NCBI GenBank assembly: GCA_018224315.1
Contig: JAGTVF010000159.1
Location: forward strand, 1-8,636
Reading direction: 5' to 3'
Source of the DNA: Desulfobacterales bacterium
GTDB lineage: Bacteria > Desulfobacterota > Desulfobacteria > Desulfobacterales > Desulfosalsimonadaceae
DNA length: 8,636 nt
The position numbers were made by a program, and so were the translations under genes. Positions 1 to 5,484 of the stretch are shown piece after piece. Positions within the stretch are counted from its first letter, which is position 1. Every line of letters begins with the position of its first letter. Below the pieces are notes generated by a model. That model ran no database searches, was not told the origin of the DNA, and was given only the letters and a program-made list of their open reading frames with translations.

Positions 1-38
1 CAGCGTTCATTCTGAGCCAGGATCAAACTCTCCACTTA
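1..38 (-). rRNA. rrs: 16S ribosomal RNA, 5' end only (cut by window edge)
   Basis: On the minus strand positions 31-20 read AGAGTTTGATCC, the universally conserved 16S 5' segment used as the 27F primer site. It is followed by GGCTCAGAATGAACGCTG down to base 1. By alignment from memory with the E. coli 16S 5' end, the mature start falls at about position 38 and base 1 equals E. coli position 38. The remaining rRNA lies outside the window. The exact mature end depends on processing and may differ by a few bases. Confidence 0.97.
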
Positions 39-111
39 AATCGTTCGTATATAAAATATACCGATAAAGCGAAATTAAAAATTAACTTGGCCCGCTTATT
101 GCCACTATTTA

Positions 112-125
112 GTTTTCAAAGATCA
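112..125 (-). promoter_or_regulatory. boxA-type antitermination site in the rRNA leader
   Basis: The minus strand reads TGATCTTTGAAAAC. This closely resembles the rRNA leader boxA of Bacillus-type leaders (TGTTCTTTGAAAAC) and, more loosely, E. coli boxA (TGCTCTTTAACA). BoxA RNA recruits the NusB/S10 complex, which lets RNA polymerase read through rRNA genes without Rho termination. About five bases upstream, at 130-156, is a GC-rich stem candidate (GTCC/GGAC or CCGG/CCGG) in the usual boxB position. The boxA call rests on motif and location, 74 bases before mature 16S; the boxB-like stem is weak. Confidence 0.75.
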
Positions 126-166
126 AGAAGTCCTGCCGGTACAAACAAGCCCGGACAAAAACAATC

Positions 167-195
167 TTTTTACCTGCAAAACAAGGCGGTGTCAA
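167..195 (-). promoter_or_regulatory. Candidate rRNA promoter, proximal (P3), with UP-like A tract
   Basis: A perfect -35 box TTGACA lies at 195-190 and TAAAAA, a 4/6 match to the -10 consensus, at 172-167, with a 17-base spacer. An A9 run followed by ACAAAATAA-type sequence (215-199) sits just upstream of the -35 box, where an UP element contacts the alpha subunit C-terminal domain. The predicted start would be near 160, leaving a leader of about 120 bases that includes boxA. The weak -10 lowers certainty. Confidence 0.55.
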
Positions 196-248
196 GCCTT
201 ATTTTGTTTTTTTTTGGAAAGATCAATCAGGTAATCGCAAACAGTCGA

Positions 249-266
249 GACCGAATGTTTTCGGTC
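249..266 (-). repeat. Perfect 7-bp hairpin between rRNA promoters
   Basis: GACCGAA and TTCGGTC form a perfect inverted repeat with a 4-base loop. It would be transcribed from the two distal rRNA promoters but lies upstream of the proximal one. No T run follows on the minus strand, so it is not a classic terminator. It could be a leader structure, a protein site or chance. Confidence 0.55.
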
Positions 267-302
267 AGAGGAGAGCAGATTCCATTTTCAAGCTTGTTCC
301 CA

Positions 303-330
303 AATATAATAAAATCTGCGGCCCAGTCAA
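303..330 (-). promoter_or_regulatory. Candidate rRNA promoter, middle (P2)
   Basis: A -35 box TTGACT (5/6) lies at 330-325 and a -10 box TATATT (5/6) at 308-303, with a 16-base spacer. A T6 run (337-332) precedes the -35 box, the same TTTTTTCTTGAC arrangement as at the distal candidate. This is the best-matching sigma70 promoter of the three. The predicted start is near 296. Confidence 0.6.
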
Positions 331-393
331 GAAAAAATCTCTGTTGTTTTGCGCCGCCTCCCCCAAAGGGCTTTGCCCATGTGAAGAATTAAA

Positions 394-422
394 CTTTTAA
401 CCCAAACATCCAGATGTGTCAA
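394..422 (-). promoter_or_regulatory. Candidate rRNA promoter, distal (P1)
   Basis: A perfect TTGACA lies at 422-417 with TAAAAG (4/6) at 399-394 and a 17-base spacer. A T7 run sits just upstream of the -35 box. It begins only about 24 bases after the tyrS stop. It shares the TTTTTTCTTGAC core with the middle promoter, which supports a common function, but its -10 is weak. Confidence 0.45.
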
Positions 423-445
423 GAAAAAAATTGTTCATCTGAAAA

Positions 446-1732
446 TCAGTCCTGGATCTTGATTTTGTGGTACTTTTTCTTGCCCGCCCGCAGTAGGATC
501 TGGTTGTCTTCAAGATCCGCTGCGCTGACCATGTAATCCTGCCGGTCAATGCGGCGGCCGTTGATATAAGCGCCTCCCTGTTTGATCAGACGACGGGCGG
601 CGCTGGCCGAATCGGCCAACCCCACCTGCTGGTAGAGCTTAAAAGCGGGAATGCCCTGATCCAGATCTGCTTTTCCAGACACCGAACTTGGCACACCAGC
701 GTCATGATCCACAGACTGCCTTGGAATGTCACTTGAAGGCAAAAGGGTTTCGTCAATGCGCCGTGCACCAAACATTTGTGATGCTGCCTGAAAGGCATTG
801 ACCGCTTCCTGGCGGCCATGGGCCAAACTGGTGGCCTCATAGGCCAGCACCGCCTTGGCATCGTTAATGTCAGCATCCCTGAGGGTCTGGACAGTCCGGA
901 TCTCTTCAGCCGGCAGAAACGTGAAAAGAAACAAAAACTTGACCACATCCCGATCGTCAGTATTGACCCAGTACTGGTAATATTCATAGGGACTCGTCCG
1001 ATCGGCATCCAGCCAGACCGCACCCTGGGCGGTTTTGCCCATCTTGGCGCCGCTGCTGGTTGTCACCAGGGGAAAGGTCAGTCCGTAGGCTTCTGCCTGG
1101 CGCATGCGCCGAATCAGATCAATGCCGGCCACAATATTTCCCCATTGATCACTGCCGCCCATCTGCAGCCGGCATCCGTGGCTGTCATAAAGCTTTAAAA
1201 AATCATAGGCCTGCAGCAGCATGTAGTTGAACTCGATAAAATTCAGCCCTTCTTCGGACTCCAGGCGCACCCGGTAGCTTTCGGCCTTGATCATCCGGTT
1301 GACCGAAAAATGGCGGCCAATATCCCGTAAAAAATCAATGTATCGCAGATCCACCAGCCAGTCGGCATTGTTTAGCAGTTCGGCGTTACCTTCGTCAAAT
1401 GCGATAAACCGGGACAGCTGCCCCTTGATGGCATCGGCGTTTTCCTGAACCATATCCAGGGTCAGAAGCTGACGCATTTCGGTTTTTCCGCTCGGATCCC
1501 CAACAAGGCCGGTTCCCCCGCCAACAAGGGCAATGGGCCGATGGCCGGAGCGCTGCATGTGGGAAAGGGCCATGATTGGCAGCAGGTGGCCCACATGCAG
1601 ACTTGATCCGGTGGGATCAAAGCCGACATAACATGTCACCGGGGCTTTTGCTTCCAGCTGATGCCGCAATTGCTCGTCATGGGTGGTGGCCTCGACAAAA
1701 CCGCGCTCCCGGAGGGTGTCCAATACATTCAT
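446..1732 (-). CDS. tyrS: Tyrosyl-tRNA synthetase
   Basis: Charges tRNA-Tyr with tyrosine using ATP, in the cytosol. The 428-residue product is a class Ic aminoacyl-tRNA synthetase of normal length. Visible motifs: the substrate-pocket segment YVGFDPTGSSLHVGH with the HIGH-type signature HVGH at residues 46-49; the tyrosine-site segment GGSDQWGNI at 192-200; and KMGKT at 230-234, the usual TyrRS variant of KMSKS. A linker of about 30 residues (331-360) leads to a C-terminal S4 RNA-binding domain (about 362-425, including AARRLIKQGGAYINGRRI). I chose ATG at 1732: AAGAG lies eight bases upstream. An in-frame GTG at 1741 would add three residues but overlaps that Shine-Dalgarno sequence. It follows rny by 107 bases without a visible terminator, so it is probably cotranscribed with rny. 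The rRNA promoter region begins right after its stop. Confidence 0.97.
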   Translation of the reverse strand: MNVLDTLRERGFVEATTHDEQLRHQLEAKAPVTCYVGFDPTGSSLHVGHLLPIMALSHMQRSGHRPIALVGGGTGLVGDPSGKTEMRQLLTLDMVQENADAIKGQLSRFIAFDEGNAELLNNADWLVDLRYIDFLRDIGRHFSVNRMIKAESYRVRLESEEGLNFIEFNYMLLQAYDFLKLYDSHGCRLQMGGSDQWGNIVAGIDLIRRMRQAEAYGLTFPLVTTSSGAKMGKTAQGAVWLDADRTSPYEYYQYWVNTDDRDVVKFLFLFTFLPAEEIRTVQTLRDADINDAKAVLAYEATSLAHGRQEAVNAFQAASQMFGARRIDETLLPSSDIPRQSVDHDAGVPSSVSGKADLDQGIPAFKLYQQVGLADSASAARRLIKQGGAYINGRRIDRQDYMVSAADLEDNQILLRAGKKKYHKIKIQD

Positions 1733-1839
1733 GGCAGTCACTCTTTTCAGGCTGTGATTATGGGTTGCATCCTTTTCATTGATTCAGCACCAGATCGCCG
1801 GGCAGACAGTAAAAGACCGATCCGCGAAACGGCTGGGAC

Positions 1840-3402
1840 CTATTTGTTGGCGTATTCCACGGCCCGGGTCTCACGAATGACCGTCACCTTGATCTGGCCG
1901 GGAAATGTGAGCTTTTCCTCGATTTTTTTGACAATGTCTTTTCCGAGAATAACCGCATCATCATCAGACATTTTTCCGCCGTCTACAATGACCCGAAGCT
2001 CCCGGCCGGCCTGAATCGCATAGGCATTGGCCACGCCTTTGGCCTCCCTGGCAATGCCCTCCAGATCTTCGAGGCGCTTGATGTAATTTTCCAGCAATTC
2101 CTTGCGCGCACCAGGCCGGGCGCCGGAAAGACTGTCTGCTGCCTGCACCAGAAGATCATAGACGGATTCAGGGGTTATATCCTCGTGATGGGCGGCAATG
2201 GCATGGACCACCTTGGGTGCCTCGCCGTACTTCTTGGCCAGCCTGGCACCGATTTCGGCATGATTGCCGTCCACCTCGTGGTCAATGGCCTTGCCAATAT
2301 CATGGAGCAGCCCCATGCGCTTGGCCATTTTCACATTCAGGCCCAGTTCCGCTGCCATGGCACCGCATAAAAACCCCACCTCTATGGAATGCTGAAGCAC
2401 ATTTTGCGCGTAACTGGTGCGAAACTTCAACCGGCCCAGGTACTTGATCAGTTCATTGTTAATGCCGTGCACGCCCAGATCAAATGCGGCCTGGCTTCCG
2501 GCCTCCTTGATGGTGACCTCCACTTCCTGATCGACTTTCTTGACCACATCCTCGATTCTTGCCGGATGGATCCGGCCGTCCTCGATCAGACGCAAAAGAG
2601 ACAGACGTGCAACCTCCCTTCGCACCGGATTGAACCCGGATAAAATCACAGCTTCCGGCGTATCGTCAATAATGAGATCAATTCCCGTGGCCGCTTCCAG
2701 TGCCCGGATATTTCGTCCTTCCCTGCCGATGATCCGGCCCTTCATTTCGTCATCAGGAAGCTGCACCACGGAAACCGTGCGTTCGGCCACAAAATCTCCG
2801 GCATAGCGCTGAATTGCTGTTGCCATGATTTTTTTGGCCTCCTTGTCCGCATTTTCCTTGGCCTCAGCCACGATCCGCTTGACCATCTTGGCACTGTCAT
2901 GCCGGGCCTCGTTTTCCATGGACTGCATGAGCAGTTGCTTGGCCTCCTCACCGGTCATGCCGGAGATGGTTTCCAGCTGGCGTTTCTGCTCATCGATGAG
3001 ATCCTGATACTGTTTTTCCCGCGATGCAATGCCGGCCTCCCGTTCCTGAAGCTCGCGCTCCATGCGGGCGTTTTCTTTTGCCTGCTGTTCGATCTGCTCA
3101 TTTTTCTTGTCAAGGTTTTCTTCCTTGGAAAGCAGGCGTTTTTCCTGTTTTTTTAACTCATCTCGGGTTTCAGCGGTTTCGGCGTCAAAATCGCTTTTCA
3201 TCTTAAAAAGCCGATCCTTGGCCTCGAGCTGGGCTTCCTTGATCAGAGAATCAGACTTGCGCTCTGCGGCCTCAACAATCATTTTGGCCTTTTCGTCCGC
3301 ATCAGCAATCTTTTGACCGGCCAGGCGGTGTCGCAAAAACTGTGATGCGCCAAAACCCAGCGCAGCGCCTGCAATGAGTATTAAAATAGAGATTCCATCC
3401 AT
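1840..3402 (-). CDS. rny: Ribonuclease Y
   Basis: Membrane-anchored endoribonuclease that starts mRNA decay and processing. The 520-residue length is typical. Domains in order: an N-terminal membrane helix (residues 4-24), a long charged coiled coil rich in K, E, Q and A (about 30-195), a KH RNA-binding domain with the GxxG loop GREG at 226-229, and an HD metal-dependent phosphohydrolase domain with H338, the H367-D368 pair in LLHDIGK and probably D423, followed by the conserved C-terminal region. ATG at 3402 is preceded by AGGGGG at a good distance. RNase Y is best known from Firmicutes but also occurs in Desulfobacterota, consistent with the inferred host. The gene lies downstream of 6S RNA, with a structured untranslated stretch between them, and upstream of tyrS. 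I see no strong promoter of its own, so it may be read from the zapB promoter. Confidence 0.97.
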   Translation of the reverse strand: MDGISILILIAGAALGFGASQFLRHRLAGQKIADADEKAKMIVEAAERKSDSLIKEAQLEAKDRLFKMKSDFDAETAETRDELKKQEKRLLSKEENLDKKNEQIEQQAKENARMERELQEREAGIASREKQYQDLIDEQKRQLETISGMTGEEAKQLLMQSMENEARHDSAKMVKRIVAEAKENADKEAKKIMATAIQRYAGDFVAERTVSVVQLPDDEMKGRIIGREGRNIRALEAATGIDLIIDDTPEAVILSGFNPVRREVARLSLLRLIEDGRIHPARIEDVVKKVDQEVEVTIKEAGSQAAFDLGVHGINNELIKYLGRLKFRTSYAQNVLQHSIEVGFLCGAMAAELGLNVKMAKRMGLLHDIGKAIDHEVDGNHAEIGARLAKKYGEAPKVVHAIAAHHEDITPESVYDLLVQAADSLSGARPGARKELLENYIKRLEDLEGIAREAKGVANAYAIQAGRELRVIVDGGKMSDDDAVILGKDIVKKIEEKLTFPGQIKVTVIRETRAVEYANK

Positions 3403-3490
3403 TCTTGCCCCCTAAGCATAAGATCCAACGGAGGCCCTGAGATGCTGGCAAAGGGTCCCGGGGTATATTTGATTTCCATGACGACACCAT

Positions 3491-3513
3491 CTTCTCAACC
3501 GATGGCTGAGAAG
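3491..3513 (-). repeat. Hairpin in the leader upstream of rny
   Basis: CTTCTCA and TGAGAAG form a perfect 7-bp stem around a 9-base loop, and the loop can add a CC/GG pair. It lies about 90 bases before the rny start and would be part of the rny 5' leader if transcription comes from upstream. There is no following T run. The function is unknown. Confidence 0.5.
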
Positions 3514-3609
3514 CACAATCACAGTTGCGTCCTTTTTCAATGGCGCGGTTGTCTTGAGGTGATCAGCAGGAAAGAAAGTGGTGACACAGCTGGTTTGAAA
3601 AGCACATCA

Positions 3610-3627
3610 GGGCAAAGCTGTTTGCCC
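3610..3627 (-). repeat. Hairpin downstream of 6S RNA
   Basis: GGGCAAA and TTTGCCC form a perfect 7-bp stem with a 4-base loop. It lies about 40 bases past the 6S RNA 3' end and is preceded on the minus strand by a T7 run (3646-3640). It might help end or process the 6S precursor, or belong to the rny leader. No T run follows it directly. Confidence 0.5.
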
Positions 3628-3668
3628 GGCCGGGGAACGAAAAAAACCGGAAATCGCATTGTGCAAAT

Positions 3669-3844
3669 AAACCCCCGCCACGCCGTGTTGAAAGAGCCTT
3701 GAACCGGGCTCATTAAGGTGGGCGCCTTATGACCTCTTTAGGCTTTTCCGTACATGCGGAACCTGCACACCAAAGCCAGGGAAGGCCCCCGTTTTCATAA
3801 GTGTTGGGTCAAGGGGCACTGTTCAATCACGAACACAGCAGGGG
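3669..3844 (-). ncRNA. ssrS: 6S RNA
   Basis: 6S RNA mimics an open promoter, binds sigma70 RNA polymerase and tunes transcription as growth slows. On the minus strand the 5' part reads CCCCTGCTGTGTTCGTG and later AGTGCCCCTTGACCC, matching the E. coli segments GTTCGCAAG and AGTCCCCTGAGCC. The 3' part holds GGTTCAAGGCTCTTTCAACA followed by CGGCGTGGCGGGGG, matching E. coli GGTTCAAGGGTTACAGCC and its GGCGGCA. The ends pair (TGCTGTGTT with AACACGGCG, then CCCC with GGGG), giving the long closing stem, and TTTATTT follows like a terminator tail. At about 176 nt it is normal for 6S. It sits between zapA and rny, the place I recall for 6S in related bacteria; the E. coli partner gene fau (ygfA) is absent here. 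Ends are uncertain by several bases. Confidence 0.9.
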
Positions 3845-3874
3845 ATTATTTTATCTGTTTATTTCACGGTTCAG
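3845..3874 (-). promoter_or_regulatory. Weak candidate promoter for 6S RNA
   Basis: Just before the 6S 5' end the minus strand is AT-rich, with overlapping -10-like hexamers TAAAAT (3853-3848) and AATAAT (3850-3845). The only -35 candidates at suitable distance (TGAACC or CTGAAC near 3874-3868) match three of six positions. The 6S RNA may have its own start here or be processed from the zapB-zapA transcript. Confidence 0.35.
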
Positions 3875-3913
3875 TCTTTTCCTCCAATGATCAATAGCGC
3901 ATCAGGCAAGCTG

Positions 3914-4228
3914 TCAATGGCATTGATTCGACGCAATTATCCGGTCCATTGTCGAGGCACGGCTGGCCACAGACTCCAGAAATTCATCATGCTCCATCTT
4001 CAGCTCCATGTGCTGTTTGGCAACATTTAAGGCTGCGAGCACAACGATGGCAAGCTTATTGGTTTTCTGCGCATGCGCGGGAAACCGTGAAGCCACCTGA
4101 TTTACCTCAGTAACAAGGTAATCGGCCACTTCCCGGGCATCCAGGCGGCTGTTTTGATCAGCCCTGAATTTAAAATATTCACCCAGAAGCTCTATGGTAA
4201 TAATCTGTTCCAGCGCCGGCATATTCAT
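3914..4228 (-). CDS. zapA: Cell division protein ZapA
   Basis: ZapA binds FtsZ and cross-links its filaments at the division ring in the cytoplasm. The 104-residue protein shows the family layout: an N-terminal globular head (residues 8-50; ITIELLGEYFKFRADQ, then DAREVADYLV) and the conserved helix KTNKLAIVVLAALNVAKQ at 55-72, leading into a C-terminal coiled coil used for dimer and tetramer formation. ATG at 4228 follows AGGGCAGG; a second ATG two codons later is also compatible with this ribosome site, so the start is uncertain by two residues. It lies 29 bases after the zapB-like gene, from which it is surely cotranscribed, and about 70 bases before 6S RNA. ZapA next to 6S RNA recalls the E. 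coli zapA-ssrS-fau order. Confidence 0.92.
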   Translation of the reverse strand: MNMPALEQIITIELLGEYFKFRADQNSRLDAREVADYLVTEVNQVASRFPAHAQKTNKLAIVVLAALNVAKQHMELKMEHDEFLESVASRASTMDRIIASNQCH

Positions 4229-4257
4229 CCTGCCCTACAGCCTTTGCGCCATGGCCC

Positions 4258-4512
4258 TTACTCATTGTCGGGCGAGGTTTCGGCTGCATTGTTGAGTTTG
4301 GATAGTAAATCGTCGATTCTGGATCGAATTTGCGTCTTTTGCCGTAAAAATTGATTTTCGGCTTCTGTTTTTTGATCCAATTCCGATTCCAGTTGCTGCA
4401 CTTTGGTGCGAAGATCGGTATTGTCTCGTTTAAGAGCTTGACATTGCTCAATTAAGCGTTCCACTTGTTCCTGAAGCGTATCCAGCTGATGCATCACTTC
4501 ATCAGTTTCCAC
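4258..4512 (-). CDS. zapB: ZapB-like coiled-coil cell division protein
   Basis: An 84-residue acidic, soluble protein that is almost entirely one coiled coil (about residues 8-73), with leucines, valines and isoleucines at heptad spacing and the tail IRSRIDDLLSKLN, which resembles the end of ZapB/ZapA-partner proteins. ZapB of E. coli (81 residues) is a coiled coil that binds ZapA and links the FtsZ ring to the chromosome terminus. Matching size, structure and position next to zapA support the name, but coiled coils resemble each other easily, so the family is inferred. The start is GTG at 4512, preceded by AGGTG five bases upstream; the next ATG is six codons further and lacks such a site. 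A clear promoter lies 21 bases upstream. Confidence 0.8.
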   Translation of the reverse strand: METDEVMHQLDTLQEQVERLIEQCQALKRDNTDLRTKVQQLESELDQKTEAENQFLRQKTQIRSRIDDLLSKLNNAAETSPDNE

Positions 4513-4532
4513 TACCTCACCTCTTTATTTGG

Positions 4533-4561
4533 TATATAAGGTTGACAGCAAAGAAAGTCAA
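4533..4561 (-). promoter_or_regulatory. Sigma70-type promoter of the zapB-zapA operon
   Basis: A -35 box TTGACT (5/6) lies at 4561-4556 and a -10 box TATATA (4/6) at 4538-4533, with an ideal 17-base spacer. The predicted start near 4526 gives a very short leader of roughly 14 bases containing the ribosome-binding site. The promoter fills the small gap after the upstream glmU-like gene and marks the start of the division/6S/rny/tyrS block. Confidence 0.7.
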
Positions 4562-4567
4562 GGCTTT

Positions 4568-5332
4568 TCATTCTGATGAAACCAGCGCCTCAACCCTCTG
4601 GAGATCCTGCCGGCTGTTGATACCCATCATTTCACGGTTGTCCTGGCAAATCATCAGGCCCACCCGCCTGCCGGATTCAACAGCAATTTCTACAATATCG
4701 GTGAGATACATTTCGGTTTGCGCATTGTCTGTTTTGATCTGCAAAAGTGCGGATTCCAAAAAAGGACGGTCAACGATATAAATGCCGGTATTGACGGTGG
4801 TAATGTCCTTTTCGGCCGCTGTTGCGTCAGATTCCTCCACAATGCATGCCACGGTTCCATCCGCTTTTTGCTTAACCCTTCCATAACCGGTCGGATTGTC
4901 CACATTGGCTGCAAGAACAGTAATATCATGTCCATTTGCGATATGCTGTGCAGCCAGGTGCGCCAGAGTGTCCCGGGAAATCAGGGGAACGTCCCCGCAC
5001 AGAATCAGGACCTGATCTGCATTTTTCGGCAAAGCCGGCATGGCGCACAATACCGCGTGCCCCGTGCCTTTCTGCTCAGGCTGAAAGGCAAAATCCACAG
5101 ACGCGTGGGCAAGCACCAGGGACTTGACCTCTTCGGCCTGGGTGCCGACCACCACTACAATATTTACGGCCACGCCCAAAGCCGCGTCAACCACATGCAG
5201 GATCATCGGCCGGCCGGCCACCGGGTGAAGGACCTTTGCCTTTTCAGATTTCATTCGGCTTCCCTTGCCGGCTGCCAGTACGATGGCTGCGATCCCGGAA
5301 GAAACATTGTGCCTGTCTTGACCAGTTACCAT
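4568..5332 (-). CDS. GlmU-type UDP-GlcNAc pyrophosphorylase, uridylyltransferase domain only
   Basis: Nucleotidyltransferase expected to make UDP-N-acetylglucosamine from GlcNAc-1-phosphate and UTP for cell-wall and lipopolysaccharide synthesis. The 254 residues form one GT-A-like fold: nucleotide loop LAAGKGSRM (19-27), K33 in AKVLHPVAG, QKGTGHA (87-93), metal-site CGD with D114, GYGRV (149-153), VEE (165-167), NTG (181-183) and GIN with N239. These match the GlmU N-terminal half. Full GlmU is about 450 residues; here the stop falls in the linker helix, and the left-handed beta-helix acetyltransferase half is absent, since the zapB promoter follows at once. Catalytic residues look intact, so it is probably active rather than decayed. 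I chose ATG at 5332. A TTG start at 5374 would place the first codons in a terminator-like hairpin, and the residues it adds do not look like GlmU. The ribosome site is weak (GAG nine bases upstream). A related sugar-phosphate specificity is possible. Confidence 0.88.
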   Translation of the reverse strand: MVTGQDRHNVSSGIAAIVLAAGKGSRMKSEKAKVLHPVAGRPMILHVVDAALGVAVNIVVVVGTQAEEVKSLVLAHASVDFAFQPEQKGTGHAVLCAMPALPKNADQVLILCGDVPLISRDTLAHLAAQHIANGHDITVLAANVDNPTGYGRVKQKADGTVACIVEESDATAAEKDITTVNTGIYIVDRPFLESALLQIKTDNAQTEMYLTDIVEIAVESGRRVGLMICQDNREMMGINSRQDLQRVEALVSSE

Positions 5333-5361
5333 TTCTGAATTCTCAAACCCTTTCAAACACG

Positions 5362-5402
5362 GCAAAAAGGGCAAACCATATCAATGGCATTGCCCTTTTT
5401 GC
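5362..5402 (-). terminator. Strong intrinsic terminator or attenuator hairpin after the atp operon
   Basis: GCAAAAAGGGCAA and TTGCCCTTTTTGC form a perfect 13-bp inverted repeat. The loop holds a further CCAT/ATGG stem, so the whole 41 bases fold almost completely. The GGGC core flanked by A5 and T5 is the shape of an intrinsic terminator that works in both directions. It lies 83 bases past the atpC stop and ends 29 bases before the chosen start of the glmU-like gene. Confidence 0.8.
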
Positions 5403-5414
5403 GTCTTTAAAATT

Positions 5415-5430
5415 CCCGAACCGAATCGGG
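5415..5430 (-). repeat. Small GC hairpin between atpC and the glmU-like gene
   Basis: CCCGA and TCGGG form a 5-bp stem with a 6-base loop. On the minus strand it is followed by AATTTTAAA and on the plus strand by TTTTATT, so it is a weak terminator-like element in either direction, just before the stronger hairpin. Confidence 0.4.
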
Positions 5431-5463
5431 TTTTATTGTAAAATGCGCCGATATACCGTGGTT

Positions 5464-5480
5464 CGGAACCATCGGCTCCG
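5464..5480 (-). repeat. Hairpin directly after the atpC stop
   Basis: The transcript can form a 7-bp stem, CGGAGCC with GGTTCCG, including one G-U pair and a 3-base loop, starting four bases after the atpC stop codon. Without a T run it is more likely an mRNA 3'-end stabiliser than a terminator. Confidence 0.45.
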
Positions 5481-5484
5481 CTGG

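Larger units (their letters stand above)
39..445 (-). other. Intergenic control region of the rRNA operon
   Basis: This 407-base stretch between tyrS and 16S rRNA has no credible gene. Read on the minus strand it contains three candidate tandem promoters, a 7-bp hairpin, an A9 run, a boxA-type site and A/T-rich leader sequence. Close to the mature 16S end is a small AT hairpin (GTATAT/ATATAC, 47-61). I see no strong intrinsic terminator after tyrS: the only inverted repeats there (for example CAGATG/CATCTG around 441-410) have long loops or no following T tract. Transcription from tyrS may therefore run into the rRNA leader. Confidence 0.75.

Noticed and set aside
87..392. 101-codon open frame on the plus strand in the rRNA upstream region
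   Set aside because: It covers promoter and leader sequence of the rRNA operon; the translation is low in conserved features and has no domain.
1733..1741. GTG start three codons upstream for tyrS
   Set aside because: Its upstream AAGAG overlaps the GTG itself, while the spacing fits the ATG at 1732.
1747..1779. Ten-codon minus-strand frame (MKRMQPIITA) just upstream of tyrS, considered as an attenuator leader peptide
   Set aside because: It has no tyrosine codons, no ribosome-binding site and no terminator/antiterminator pair after it. I also saw no T-box specifier layout.
3403..3668. Possible fau/ygfA (5-formyltetrahydrofolate cyclo-ligase) downstream of 6S RNA, as in E. coli
   Set aside because: The interval is only 266 bases and has no open frame of the needed length or motifs on the minus strand.
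3442..3702. 86-codon open frame on the plus strand between rny and zapA
   Set aside because: It overlaps the 6S RNA on the opposite strand, shows no recognisable protein features and has no good ribosome-binding site.
4179..4451. 90-codon minus-strand frame across zapB and zapA
   Set aside because: It is an alternative frame of the zapB coiled-coil gene, with unstructured composition and no homology that I recognise.
4718..5338. 206-codon open frame on the plus strand
   Set aside because: It is antisense to the GlmU-like gene, whose motifs are clear.
5333..5374. Fourteen-residue N-terminal extension of the GlmU-like protein from a TTG
   Set aside because: The first codons would lie in the 3' arm of a terminator-like hairpin and TTG is a poor start; ATG at 5332 is more plausible.
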